Shown: positions 43,820 through 52,400 of the stretch, piece by piece | Layout: each line of letters opens with the position of its first letter | Position numbering within the stretch: the first letter of the stretch is position 1 | From: Stigmatella ashevillena | GTDB lineage: Bacteria; Myxococcota; Myxococcia; Myxococcales; Myxococcaceae | Length of the DNA stretch: 64,000 nt | Direction: 5' to 3' | Assembly (NCBI RefSeq): GCF_028368975.1 | Contig: NZ_JAQNDM010000002.1 | Coordinates: forward strand, 7,682,425-7,746,424 | The notes under the pieces: model-generated | Database searches by the model: none | The model's input: the letters and a program-made list of their open reading frames with translations, nothing else | Told to the model about the DNA's origin: nothing | Position numbers and translations under genes: made by a program

Positions 43820-44683
43820 TCAGGGGCCTTTCCAGTCCAGGGCCGTCCCGCACCGTTTGCAGAAGCGCGCATCCAGGTCATGCCCTTGGGTGCCACAGCC
43901 CGGGCAGGCCTGGGTGTCGGGGCGCTGACGGGTGGCGGCGGCCAGCTCCACGGACACGATGCCGGTGGGCACCGCGATGATGCCGTAGCCCATCACCATC
44001 AACACCGAGGCGATGAGCTGCCCATAGACGGTCTTCGGGGTGATGTCGCCAAAGCCCACCGTCGTCATCGTCACGATGGCCCAGTACATGGAGCGGGGGA
44101 TGTTGTCGAAGCCGTTCTCCTCGCCCTCCACCATGTACATCACCGCGCCCATGATGATGTCGATGGTCAGCACCGTGCCGAGGAAGACCGTGATTTTCGG
44201 TCGGCTCGCCCTCAGGGCCGTCAGCAGCACCTCCGCCTGCCCCAGCAGGTGTCCCAGCTTGAGGATCCGGAAGACGCGCAGCAACCGGAGCACGCGCACC
44301 ACCAGCAGCGTCTGGGCTCCGGGCAGGAGCACGCTCAGGAAGGACGGCAAGAGCGCCATCAGGTCCACGATGCCGAAGAAGCTGCGCGCGTAGTCCAGGG
44401 GGCGGCGCACCGCCACGAGCCGCAGCACGTACTCCCCCGCGAAGAGCAGGGTGAAGGCCCACTCGGCGACGTGCAACGCGTGGCCGAAGCGCGTGCGCAC
44501 CTGCGCGACGCTCTCCAGCATCACCGCGCCCACGCTCAACACGATGGCCCCCAGGAGGGCCAGGTCGAACGCCTTCCCCGCGGGGGTGTCCGCCTCGAAG
44601 ATGATGGTGTGCAGGCGGGCGCGAAGGCCGCCCACGGGACTCTGTTCGGAGGGCCGGTTCAAGGCCGCGCAGCTTAGTCCCAA
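43820..44683 (-). CDS. Voltage-gated-type potassium channel with a C-terminal zinc ribbon
   Basis: About 287 residues. Six hydrophobic segments follow the voltage-gated channel plan: S1 (LALLGAIVLSVGAVML), S4 with regularly spaced Arg in VVRVLRLLRVFRILKL, the pore helix and K+ selectivity filter TMTTVGFGDITP, and S6. The last 40 residues carry two CxxC knuckles (CPGCG and CKRCG), a zinc-ribbon tail, unusual for such channels. The start is uncertain: TTG 44683 gives the full length, while GTG 44635 would begin just before RLHTIIFEADTPAGKAF, where similarity should start. Ion selectivity for K+ is inferred from the filter. Confidence 0.88.
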   Translation of the reverse strand: MGLSCAALNRPSEQSPVGGLRARLHTIIFEADTPAGKAFDLALLGAIVLSVGAVMLESVAQVRTRFGHALHVAEWAFTLLFAGEYVLRLVAVRRPLDYARSFFGIVDLMALLPSFLSVLLPGAQTLLVVRVLRLLRVFRILKLGHLLGQAEVLLTALRASRPKITVFLGTVLTIDIIMGAVMYMVEGEENGFDNIPRSMYWAIVTMTTVGFGDITPKTVYGQLIASVLMVMGYGIIAVPTGIVSVELAAATRQRPDTQACPGCGTQGHDLDARFCKRCGTALDWKGP

Positions 44684-44808
44684 GAAGAAGCGGGGGCGTG
44701 GCTCATTCGCTCACACGAGGGCTTATGACTTTGTGCACATGTCTCTTTTGACAAAGGTATGTACGGTTGGACCCATCACAGCGAGATGCATCACCAGGAG
44801 GTTTCACC

Positions 44809-45486
44809 ATGCATTGGATGGGAAAGCTTGCCGTTGGGGTTGCTGCGGTTGTGTGTGCTCCGGTTTGGGCGGCTGAGTCGGCTGGGGAGGATGCGTTCAA
44901 CACAGCGGAGATTGTGTTCACCAAACAGGTCTCCGCCACCTGGAATGGCTGTACGTACACGCTCCTGGTGGAGCGAGAGCGGCAGACGTCTTACCCCCCT
45001 CCCGATTACATGATCTCCCTGCGGAGCACGGCGGACGCTTCGGGCACATGCCTGGCAACGACGGCAAGCCGCAGCCTCGGAAGCTCTCAGGCCGAGCCGA
45101 CCCTCGCGATCGTAGCGGAGTCCGCGGGGCTCGTGGTGGCCTATTCCACCGGGGGGTATTTCCATGGCGTGGGAGGGGAGGGCACCCAGGTGCACCGGGT
45201 CGATCCGATCACACTGGGCACCTTGAGAAGCGTCTGGGTGAACGGCTCGCATACGACGGACACGTGCGGAGCGGGCGGCGGGGGCGTCGCCCGGGTGGCG
45301 CAACTGACCATCTACAACCATGCGATCCTGGCCATTCAGGGCCCCTTCGGCGGGAACTGGCTCACGGTCTCAGGCGGACAGACTGTGACGCTGTGCACGG
45401 GGCCCGTGCGCACCCTCCCCAATTACACGGTCCTCATTCCCGAGTTCTTTACCAGCCAGCAAACGCCCATCCTCTATACGTACTGA
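44809..45486 (+). CDS. Small secreted protein of unknown function
   Basis: 225 residues from ATG 44809, with AGGAGG seven bases upstream. A signal peptide (KLAVGVAAVVCAPVWAAES) precedes a beta-rich mature domain containing four Cys that could pair. No family is recognised. The gene sits alone between the channel gene, from which it diverges by about 125 bases, and a convergent hypothetical gene. Composition is close to the genome average but with many Thr, Ser and Gly, as in surface-exposed proteins. Confidence 0.7.
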   Translation: MHWMGKLAVGVAAVVCAPVWAAESAGEDAFNTAEIVFTKQVSATWNGCTYTLLVERERQTSYPPPDYMISLRSTADASGTCLATTASRSLGSSQAEPTLAIVAESAGLVVAYSTGGYFHGVGGEGTQVHRVDPITLGTLRSVWVNGSHTTDTCGAGGGGVARVAQLTIYNHAILAIQGPFGGNWLTVSGGQTVTLCTGPVRTLPNYTVLIPEFFTSQQTPILYTY

Positions 45487-45532
45487 CGCTGGGCTCGGGC
45501 GGCGGACCGGCATGAGCCTCCAGGAGGGAGGC

Positions 45533-46225
45533 TCAGAGCACCTTCTCGATCGCGCCGCGCAGCTCCTCCTGGGTCATCCTGCCCACGGCGCCCACCGGCG
45601 TGATCAGCCGCAAGGACTCTTGCTGCCGGAGCACCTGCGCGGCCGAGCCCACCGCCAAGTGCAGCTTGCGCACATGGGTGCGCAAGGCCTCCAGCCCGAG
45701 CAGCTCGCGGGTTAGCCCCTCCAATACGCCAAATGCCCGCGTGCCCAGCACGTCCAGGGCTTCCAAGGCGTCGGGCTCTGGAGGGAGCCGGTCCCAGTCC
45801 ACCTCGAGCTCCAACGGGGTGCCCAGCGCCGCGGCCAGGGAGTCCCGGCGCTGGGCGAGCTTCCGCCGCAGCTCCAGCTTGTTGGGGGGCGGCGGGAGGT
45901 CCCTCGCGGGCTGGCCAAGGGAGGGAAGGTCATGCACGGTGATGGCCTCGATGGCCTCCGGCCGGACGAAGATGGCATCCGGCTCGGACCGCCGCGTGTG
46001 GGCGCTCATCGCGTGGAGCACGACGGCCTTGCCTCCTGGAGACTCCCCGCGCAGCTCCAGAAGGAACCCCTGGAGTTCCCTGCCGCTGCGCAGGTGGAGC
46101 GTCACCTGGGGCAGCCGCACCGGCTCGCCCCGGGCGCGCAGGGACTGAAGCTCGGCCAGTCGTGTGAGCAGCTCCTCGAGGGTGCGGGCCTCCAGGCCCT
46201 TCAGCGCTTTCTCCAGGGGATCCAC
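45533..46225 (-). CDS. Conserved hypothetical protein
   Basis: 230 residues from GTG 46225, preceded by GGAG at seven bases. Cytoplasmic in appearance. The first 40 residues are helical (LEKALKGLEARTLEELLTRL), then VTLHLRSGRELQGFLLELRG and AVVLHAMSAHTRRSEPDAIF suggest a small beta-barrel of Sm/Hfq-like character, followed by a helical C-terminal half. I cannot name a family. The gene starts 18 bases after the end of the next upstream minus-strand gene, so the two form a probable operon. Confidence 0.65.
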   Translation of the reverse strand: MDPLEKALKGLEARTLEELLTRLAELQSLRARGEPVRLPQVTLHLRSGRELQGFLLELRGESPGGKAVVLHAMSAHTRRSEPDAIFVRPEAIEAITVHDLPSLGQPARDLPPPPNKLELRRKLAQRRDSLAAALGTPLELEVDWDRLPPEPDALEALDVLGTRAFGVLEGLTRELLGLEALRTHVRKLHLAVGSAAQVLRQQESLRLITPVGAVGRMTQEELRGAIEKVL

Positions 46226-46243
46226 GCGGCGGCTCCAGGGCTG

Positions 46244-46654
46244 TCAGAGCTTGGATTCGAGCAGCTTGCGGATGCCCTCGGTGCGATCCCGGACATCATC
46301 CACGTTCGTGTGGGGCTGGTGGTCCAGCAGGAGGGTGCCGCCGTCGAAGGTAGCCATCCGATCACCGTAGATGACGCCCGCACGGTTCTGGATCTCGATC
46401 TTCTTCAGGCCAGCCTTGAGCGCCTCCTTGCCCATGGCGTCGAAGGTGATGCCCTTGAGCGCCGCGATGAGCGGCTCGAAGTACACCTTGGGCCAGCACT
46501 CGTCATACAGGTGCGACTCTTCCTCCTTGGCCAGTGAGTCCCATTGCACCGTCACCGGCACTTCGAAGCCCGCGGCCTCGTCAATGTCCTTCTTGAACTG
46601 GGGAAAGCGCTTGGTCTCGAATTCCTTGGCGGCCCGACGCTCGGTAAGTCCCAT
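46244..46654 (-). CDS. Conserved hypothetical protein
   Basis: 136 residues from ATG 46654, with AGGAG six bases upstream. Soluble alpha/beta protein with KRFPQFKKDIDEAAGFEVPV, VQWDSLAKEEESHLYDECWP and IEIQNRAGVIYGDRMATFDG, ending in a helical tail. No signal peptide. I recognise no named function, though the compact size and many charged residues suggest a conserved cytoplasmic domain. It is upstream of, and probably co-transcribed with, the hypothetical gene at 45533-46225. Confidence 0.7.
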   Translation of the reverse strand: MGLTERRAAKEFETKRFPQFKKDIDEAAGFEVPVTVQWDSLAKEEESHLYDECWPKVYFEPLIAALKGITFDAMGKEALKAGLKKIEIQNRAGVIYGDRMATFDGGTLLLDHQPHTNVDDVRDRTEGIRKLLESKL

Positions 46655-46784
46655 GGTTGCTCCTGACGAAGAGTGGATGGCCGCGCAGCCGGGGCCGCGC
46701 GGAGCGCCTGGGACGCTAGCCCGGGCCCCGGCGGGTGGCTACACCGGCGGAGCTGTCCAACGCCCTGGGCCCCGCTCTCCCGGC

Positions 46785-47975
46785 TCAGGCCGGGATGAAC
46801 CGAAGCGGCAGGCTGTGGGGGCCCCGGACCGTGATGGCCTGACTCCAGGTGAGCTCCGCGGAGGTTCGCTGGAAGTGGCTGAAGCGGGAGAGCAGCGCCT
46901 CCAGGCCGCAGCGGGCCTCCAGCCGGGCCAGCTGCGCGCCAATGCAGTAGTGGGCGCCATACCCAAAGGAGAGGCTGGGCTGCTCGCGGTGGAGATCGAA
47001 CCGATCGGGCTCGGGGTATTGGCGCTCATCCCGGTTGGCCGAGGCGATGAGGGCGAGCACCACCTCTCCCTTGGGAATCGTCACTCCGGAGAGGGTGATG
47101 TCGGAGGTGACGATGCGCAACAGGGTTTGGACGGGAGCGTCGTAGCGCAACATCTCCTCGATGAACTTGGGGACCAGCGTGGGGTCTGCGCGCAAGCGCG
47201 CATACTCCGCGGGACGCTCCGCCAGAAAGAGCAGCGAGTTGGCCAGCAGGTGGACCGTGGTCTCCAGGCCCGCGACGAGCAGGAGCACCAGGAAGTCGAC
47301 GATCTCCTGGCTTGTCAAGGACTGTCCCTCCACCTCTGCGCGGACCAGATCGCTGACCAGATCATCTGCGGGCGAGCGGCGGCGGGCCTCGATGACCTCG
47401 GTGATGTAGCGCGTCGCGTCCGCGATCGAGGTCCGCGTGCGTTGGGCGTGCTCGGGATTCAGGGGCTCGGGGGTGACGCTGGCGAAGTCGTCCGACCAGC
47501 TCTTGAACCGATGATGGAGGGAGACGTCCAGCCCGAGCAGCTCACCGATGACGAAGGCCGGCAGCGGCATGGCGAACTGAGAGACGAAGTCCGCCTCTCC
47601 CTGCTGCGCCAACTCATCCGCGAGCCGGTGAGAGAGCTTCCGGATGCGGGCCTCCAGCCGCTGGATGGCGCTGGCGTTGAAGGCCCGGCTCACCAGGGTC
47701 CGCATCCGGGTGTGCCCTGCCCCGTCCGAGGCGATCATCGAGTTGGCCAGGGGGTTGTACCCCACCCACGCCGGCTGCCACGCCGCTTTGAAGCCCTGGG
47801 AAGAGAACAGCTGCGGGTTCTTGATGACGAAGGCCACGTCTTCATAGCGGGAGATGGCCCAGAACCCGGCGGGCTCTACCTGGATGACGGGGGCGTCGCG
47901 GCGCAACTGGGCATAGCCGGGATAGGGATTGGCCTGGAACTCAGGAGACAGGATGTTCACGCGTTGAGTCGTCAC
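46785..47975 (-). CDS. Cytochrome P450
   Basis: 396 residues from GTG 47975, with GGAG ten bases upstream; further in-frame residues upstream are not P450-like. The heme-ligand loop is FGYGAHYCIGAQLARLEA with the Cys near residue 345. The I-helix oxygen-activation motif reads LLVAGLETTVHLL, the ExxR pair is in EEMLRYDAPVQTLLR, and the N-terminus has SPEFQANPYPGYAQLRRDAP. Length and soluble character fit bacterial class I P450s, which need separate ferredoxin partners not found here. The substrate is unknown; neighbours do not form a recognisable biosynthetic cluster. Confidence 0.93.
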   Translation of the reverse strand: MTTQRVNILSPEFQANPYPGYAQLRRDAPVIQVEPAGFWAISRYEDVAFVIKNPQLFSSQGFKAAWQPAWVGYNPLANSMIASDGAGHTRMRTLVSRAFNASAIQRLEARIRKLSHRLADELAQQGEADFVSQFAMPLPAFVIGELLGLDVSLHHRFKSWSDDFASVTPEPLNPEHAQRTRTSIADATRYITEVIEARRRSPADDLVSDLVRAEVEGQSLTSQEIVDFLVLLLVAGLETTVHLLANSLLFLAERPAEYARLRADPTLVPKFIEEMLRYDAPVQTLLRIVTSDITLSGVTIPKGEVVLALIASANRDERQYPEPDRFDLHREQPSLSFGYGAHYCIGAQLARLEARCGLEALLSRFSHFQRTSAELTWSQAITVRGPHSLPLRFIPA

Positions 47976-48084
47976 GGAGGGTCTCCAGGTCTGCTCACCC
48001 TCGAGCGACCACAGGGAGCGGGTTCCACGGCAAGAGAATCCGCTCATACCTTATGTGTGATACTTCATCCAGGTGTCCTCAAAC

Positions 48085-48124
48085 GCCAATCCCCCCGGAG
48101 GGAAACCCTCCGAAGGGATTTGGC
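48085..48124 (-). terminator. Long hairpin between the lipoprotein and P450 genes
   Basis: CGGAGGG and CCCTCCG (48096-48112) form an inner stem with an AAA loop. AATCCC and GGGATT extend it across a 2x2 internal bulge, and GCC/GGC closes the base. It lies 37 bases after the minus-strand lipoprotein gene and probably ends its transcript before the P450 gene. Confidence 0.55.
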
Positions 48125-48161
48125 CTTGCCTACACCTCTTGGGGCGGAGGGGAGCCGGACC

Positions 48162-49121
48162 TCAGATCCGGGCCCGGCGGCGCATCAGGCCCAGCAGACC
48201 GACCAATCCCAGGCTCCACATCGCCAGGGTGGGACCGTTGGAGGCCGAGCAGCTGATGCCCTCCAACTCGCCCTGGGCCGCACCGTCCAGGCTCCAATTC
48301 ACGGTGGCCGTGGCGTCGCAGTCCGTGGCGCCGTCGTACTGGATTTCGACCTTGTGGCCATCCGTGGTGAGCGTCGTCTTGCCGGAGAGCGCCTCGGAGC
48401 CACACGTCTCGGAGTGAATCACCTCGTTCTGCGTCACCGCGGAGATGACCCCCGTGTCCCCGTAGCCGATGCGCCCCGAGCCATTCCAGGTGCTCGGCTC
48501 GGACTCATCCTCCGAACTCGCGCCGGAGGAGGACCCCTTGTAGTCCACGGCGGCGACCGTGGTTGTCTCCGCGCACGTCTGCTTATCCACCTCGGTGGTG
48601 TCCATGACGAGTTGGATCTCGAACCCCTGCGTCGTCTCGGTCCCCGACATCTTCAGGTTGCCATCGTAGACGAGCTTGCTCTTGGCGCTCTTCCCGTCAC
48701 AGGTCACGGTCTGGGAGTAGCCAAAGCCCGAATAGACATAGGTGATGCCCGCAGTGCTGATCTTCGTCTGCATCGAGCCCACCCACTCCACCCCATTCTT
48801 GTCGGTGCAGCCGCCCGTCACGCGCGAGGTGAGGCCCTCCTCGGAGGTAACAGGGCAGTTGGGATCTTCCTCTCCCCCGGTGGTCGGGCCCGAGGAGATG
48901 AGCGAGAGCGTATTGACCAACGTATAGATGTTGGGGGCACTGGCCTTGGTAGCCCAGTACTTCGCTTCCTCGCCATTGGCGAGCGAGCCCTTCTTGAAGC
49001 TGTCCAGCCGCGGAGCGGCGGGATTGGGCGTCTCCCCCGGATTCTCGGGATCCTTCGGATCATCGCCACACGCCACGAACAACCAGGACATCGCGACCAT
49101 GGACAACCAACGTGCTTGCAT
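48162..49121 (-). CDS. Lipoprotein with a C-terminal MYXO-CTERM-like anchor
   Basis: 319 residues from ATG 49121, preceded by GGGGGAGGG. The N-terminal lipoprotein signal ends in LFVAC (Cys18), followed by a Pro/Asp-rich spacer. The mature domain is beta-rich with six or more Cys (DPNCPVTSEEG, TGGCTDKNGVEW, QTCAETT, SETCGSEAL). The last 35 residues have a Cys-containing segment (GISCSASNGPT), a transmembrane stretch (LAMWSLGLVGLLGLM) and a terminal RRRARI, the plan of MYXO-CTERM sorting signals that are processed by a rhomboid-like myxosortase. Having both lipid and sorting anchors is odd. Function unknown. Confidence 0.75.
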   Translation of the reverse strand: MQARWLSMVAMSWLFVACGDDPKDPENPGETPNPAAPRLDSFKKGSLANGEEAKYWATKASAPNIYTLVNTLSLISSGPTTGGEEDPNCPVTSEEGLTSRVTGGCTDKNGVEWVGSMQTKISTAGITYVYSGFGYSQTVTCDGKSAKSKLVYDGNLKMSGTETTQGFEIQLVMDTTEVDKQTCAETTTVAAVDYKGSSSGASSEDESEPSTWNGSGRIGYGDTGVISAVTQNEVIHSETCGSEALSGKTTLTTDGHKVEIQYDGATDCDATATVNWSLDGAAQGELEGISCSASNGPTLAMWSLGLVGLLGLMRRRARI

Positions 49122-49446
49122 ACAACCCTCCCCCCGGAGTGAATCCGGGACCGTTGTGGAAAGCTCGCGGCGGTCACGGCATGAGCGGCAGGGTGAAGGG
49201 CCGGTCGGTGTCCGTCGCGGAGCAGCCTCATGACGCGACGAAGTGACCGGTATTCAATGCCCGTTCACACGATTCCGGGCACCGGCTCCTGGAGATCAAG
49301 AGCCGGATCCAGATGGATGATCCGGGATACCAGGACATCCGAGTTCTTACAGCGGATCCGGGCAAGTCGACGTGTGCACGGACTTGAGCCCCGAGGCCCT
49401 GCGCTCTGGGGCCCCTCCCCGTGGGGGGAGGGGCTTGAGCGTCGGG
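49122..49446. other. Intergenic region
   Basis: These 325 bases upstream of the MYXO-CTERM-type gene and downstream of the first giant gene hold the promoter for the former (not resolved) and a terminator-like hairpin for the latter (49411-49434). No credible gene was seen; short plus-strand open frames show no family likeness. Confidence 0.5.
49411..49434 (-). terminator. Perfect hairpin after the first giant lipoprotein gene
   Basis: GCCCCTCCCC and GGGGAGGGGC form a perfect 10-bp stem with a GTGG loop, 12 bases beyond the stop codon. A closely similar hairpin follows the second giant gene (56162-56187), so it was part of the duplicated unit. No T tract follows. Confidence 0.55.
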
Positions 49447-52400
49447 TCAGTGTGAGGAGAGAGCCAGCGGTTGAACCGGAGCGCGGAGGAGGGAAGGAGC
49501 GCAGAAGTCCCAGTCCCCGAGAGGATTGAGGTGCCCCTCGGCGTTGCCCGACAGGGACTTGGCATAGAGACCGCCATCGAAGCTGCCGTTCGTGAAGTTC
49601 ACGTGGGCGTTGGGAGCCAGCAGGGTGCCCCACAAGCTGTAGCGATTGGCATTGATGGAAGTGGCATCCACGAAGTTGAAGAGGACGCCCCGCTGATCGA
49701 TGCCGCCGCTGAAGGAATGTCCACCGGAGAGGGTGGCCGAGGCGCCCCGGATGTTGATCACAGCGAGGGAGCCAGTGGGAGCGTCGATGGACAGGAGCAC
49801 GGTGCCGGTGAAGTCACTGGCATTCACGTCGAAAACGTTCACAGAGGGCGAAGCGCCCGAGAGCATGAGACCGCCCCAAGACTCGCGGCGGGTGAGGCTG
49901 TTGGCGGGCAGGGAGGCCAGGCGGGTGGACAAGGTGCGGATCTGGGAGGCGCGGGTGGCGAAGTCCACGGGAGAGCCCTGGGAGGGAGCGCCGCGGACAT
50001 ACGTCACGTTGTTGGCCTTGTAGGTGCCGCCGTAAGCAGCATCGCCCCAGACGCCGCCCTGGGAGAGCGTCAGGTTGCCACCGGCCACCAGCACCGGCGC
50101 GGTGTCCGAGGGCGGCAGCTTCCAGCCCACGGAGAAGTTCGTCATGGAGATATTGCCGCCAGCGGCGACGCGGCCCTCCACATCGGTGCCCAGGGTGTAG
50201 TCCTCCAGGAGGAACACGTTGTAGTCATTGAGGTGGACGGAGATGTCGCTCTCGGTGACGGTGCGGGTGACGGGAGCCACGGCTTTGTTGCCGGAGGGAT
50301 CCTGCACGCTGTAGGTGATGGTGAAGGTGCCGGGCTTGCCCGGAACGGGTGCGCGAGTGGCCACGACGTGGCTGGTCAAGTTGCCCGCGCAGACATCGGT
50401 GGCAATGGCGCCCGGGTCGGCGTATTCGCCGCCGCAGGCAAAGGTGTCGGAGAGAGGGCCCTGAACGGCGATGGCGGGGGCGAGGGTGTCGCTCACGGTC
50501 ACGGTGCGGTTGACGGGGGTGGTCGTGTAGCCGCTCGGATCGGTCACGGAGTAGGAAACCGTCTGGGCGCCGAGGTGCTTGTTGTCGATGGAGCCTGAGC
50601 GCTGGACGGAGGCCGTCAAGTCACCGAAGCACAGATCGTTGGCGGTGGCGCCCGGGTCGGTGTACGGCGTGCCGCACTCCAGTGGCTGATGGGCAGGACC
50701 CACCAGGGCCAAGGCGGGAGGCAGGGTGTCCACCACGTTCACATCGCGAATCGCGGAGCTCTGCCGGCCGCTCTTGTCCGTGGCGGTGTAGTTGACCGCG
50801 TAGTTCCCCGGGATCGCCGGGTTGACGCTCGAGGAGTCCGCGACGACGGTCGAGGAACCGGAGCACAGGTCGTTGGCCGTGGCGCCGGGCTCCACGTACG
50901 TGTCGCGCTTGCACTCCAGGCTCATCGGGTTGTCACCCAGCAGGGTGATGGCGGGAGGCTGGGAGTCGTTCACCTGCACCGTGCGGGTGACCGTCGGCGA
51001 GGTGTTCCCGGCCATGTCCTGGGCGCTGTAGCTCAGGACGTAGTTGCCTGCCTTGGTGGTGTCCACATTGCCCGTCACCGTCACGGGCAGGTCGCCCGCG
51101 CACAGGTCCACCGCGAGGGCACCCGGATCCACGAAGGGCTCCGAGCACTCGACCGTGATGTAGTTCGGACCATTGAGCGAGATGCTGGGGGGCGTATCGT
51201 CGTCCACCTTCACCGTGCGGCTGACCGGCGAGGTGGCCGTGTTGCCGGCCGGATCCTGCACGCTGTAGGTGATGGTGAAGTTGCCCGGCTGGCCCGGGAC
51301 CGTGGTGCGCGTGGCGACCACGGCGCCCGTCAGGTTGCCGTAGCACAGGTCGTTGGCCGTGGCGCCCGGATCAGAGTACTCGCCGCCACACTCGAAGGTG
51401 TCGTTGAGAGGACCCTGGACGGTGATGACCGGCGCCAGCGAGTCGCTGACGTTCACCTCGCGGGTGACCGACGGCGCGCTCTGACCGGACGGATCCGACA
51501 CGTTGTAGATGACCGTGTAGAGGTTCGGCACGTTCGGGTTGACCGTGCCCGACCGGGTGATGCTAGCCGTCAGGTCTCCCACGCACGCGTCCTGCGCCGT
51601 GGCGCCCGGGTCGGTGTACGGCGTGCCGCACTCCAGGCCCTGCGTCGCGGGACCATTGAGCGCCAGCACCGGCGCCTCGTTGTCCTCCACGTGCACCGTG
51701 CGGCTCGAGGTGGACGTCGCCGTGTTGCCCGAGGGGTCCGTCACGCTGTAGCTGACGGTGAAGGAGCCCGGCTGGCCCGCGATCGGCGTGCGCGTGGCCA
51801 CGATGTTCGCCGTCAGGTCATCGGCGCACAGGTCGTTGGCCGTGGCACCGGGATCCACGTAGGTGGAGCCGCACTCGAACACCTGGTCGAGCGGACCGTT
51901 GACCGCGATGGTCGGCGCCAGCGAGTCGTCCACCGTCACCGTGCGGCTGACCGGCCCGGCGGTACGGCCGCCCGGATCCGACACGGTGTAGGAGACCGTC
52001 TGGGCACCGAGCTGCTTGTTATTGATGGAGCCCGTCCGCTGGATGGAGCCCGTCAGGTCGCCCGCGCACTGGTCATCCGCAGTGGCCCCCGGATCGTTGT
52101 ACGGCGTACCGCACTCCAGCGGCTGGTTGCCAGGGCCCAGCAGGGCCAGTTCTGGCGGCAGGGTGTCCTTGACCGTGACGGTGCGCCCGGTCCCGACGCC
52201 CGTGTTCCCCGAGGGGTCCGTGGCGCTGTAGGTGATGGCCACCACGCCCGGCACGGTAGGATCCACCGCAGTGCTCGGCACCGCGGGCAGGGTCCCCGCG
52301 CAGGCATCCTCCGCCGTCGCGCCCGGATCCTGGAACCCGCCGTCACCGCACTCCACGGCCAGCGAGGCCGGACCATTGACCGTGACCACCGGGGCCAGCG

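Noticed and set aside
49230-49529. A short plus-strand frame between the MYXO-CTERM-type gene and the first giant gene
   Set aside because: It crosses the terminator hairpin and the antisense of the giant gene's end, and shows only Arg/Pro/Gly-rich sequence.
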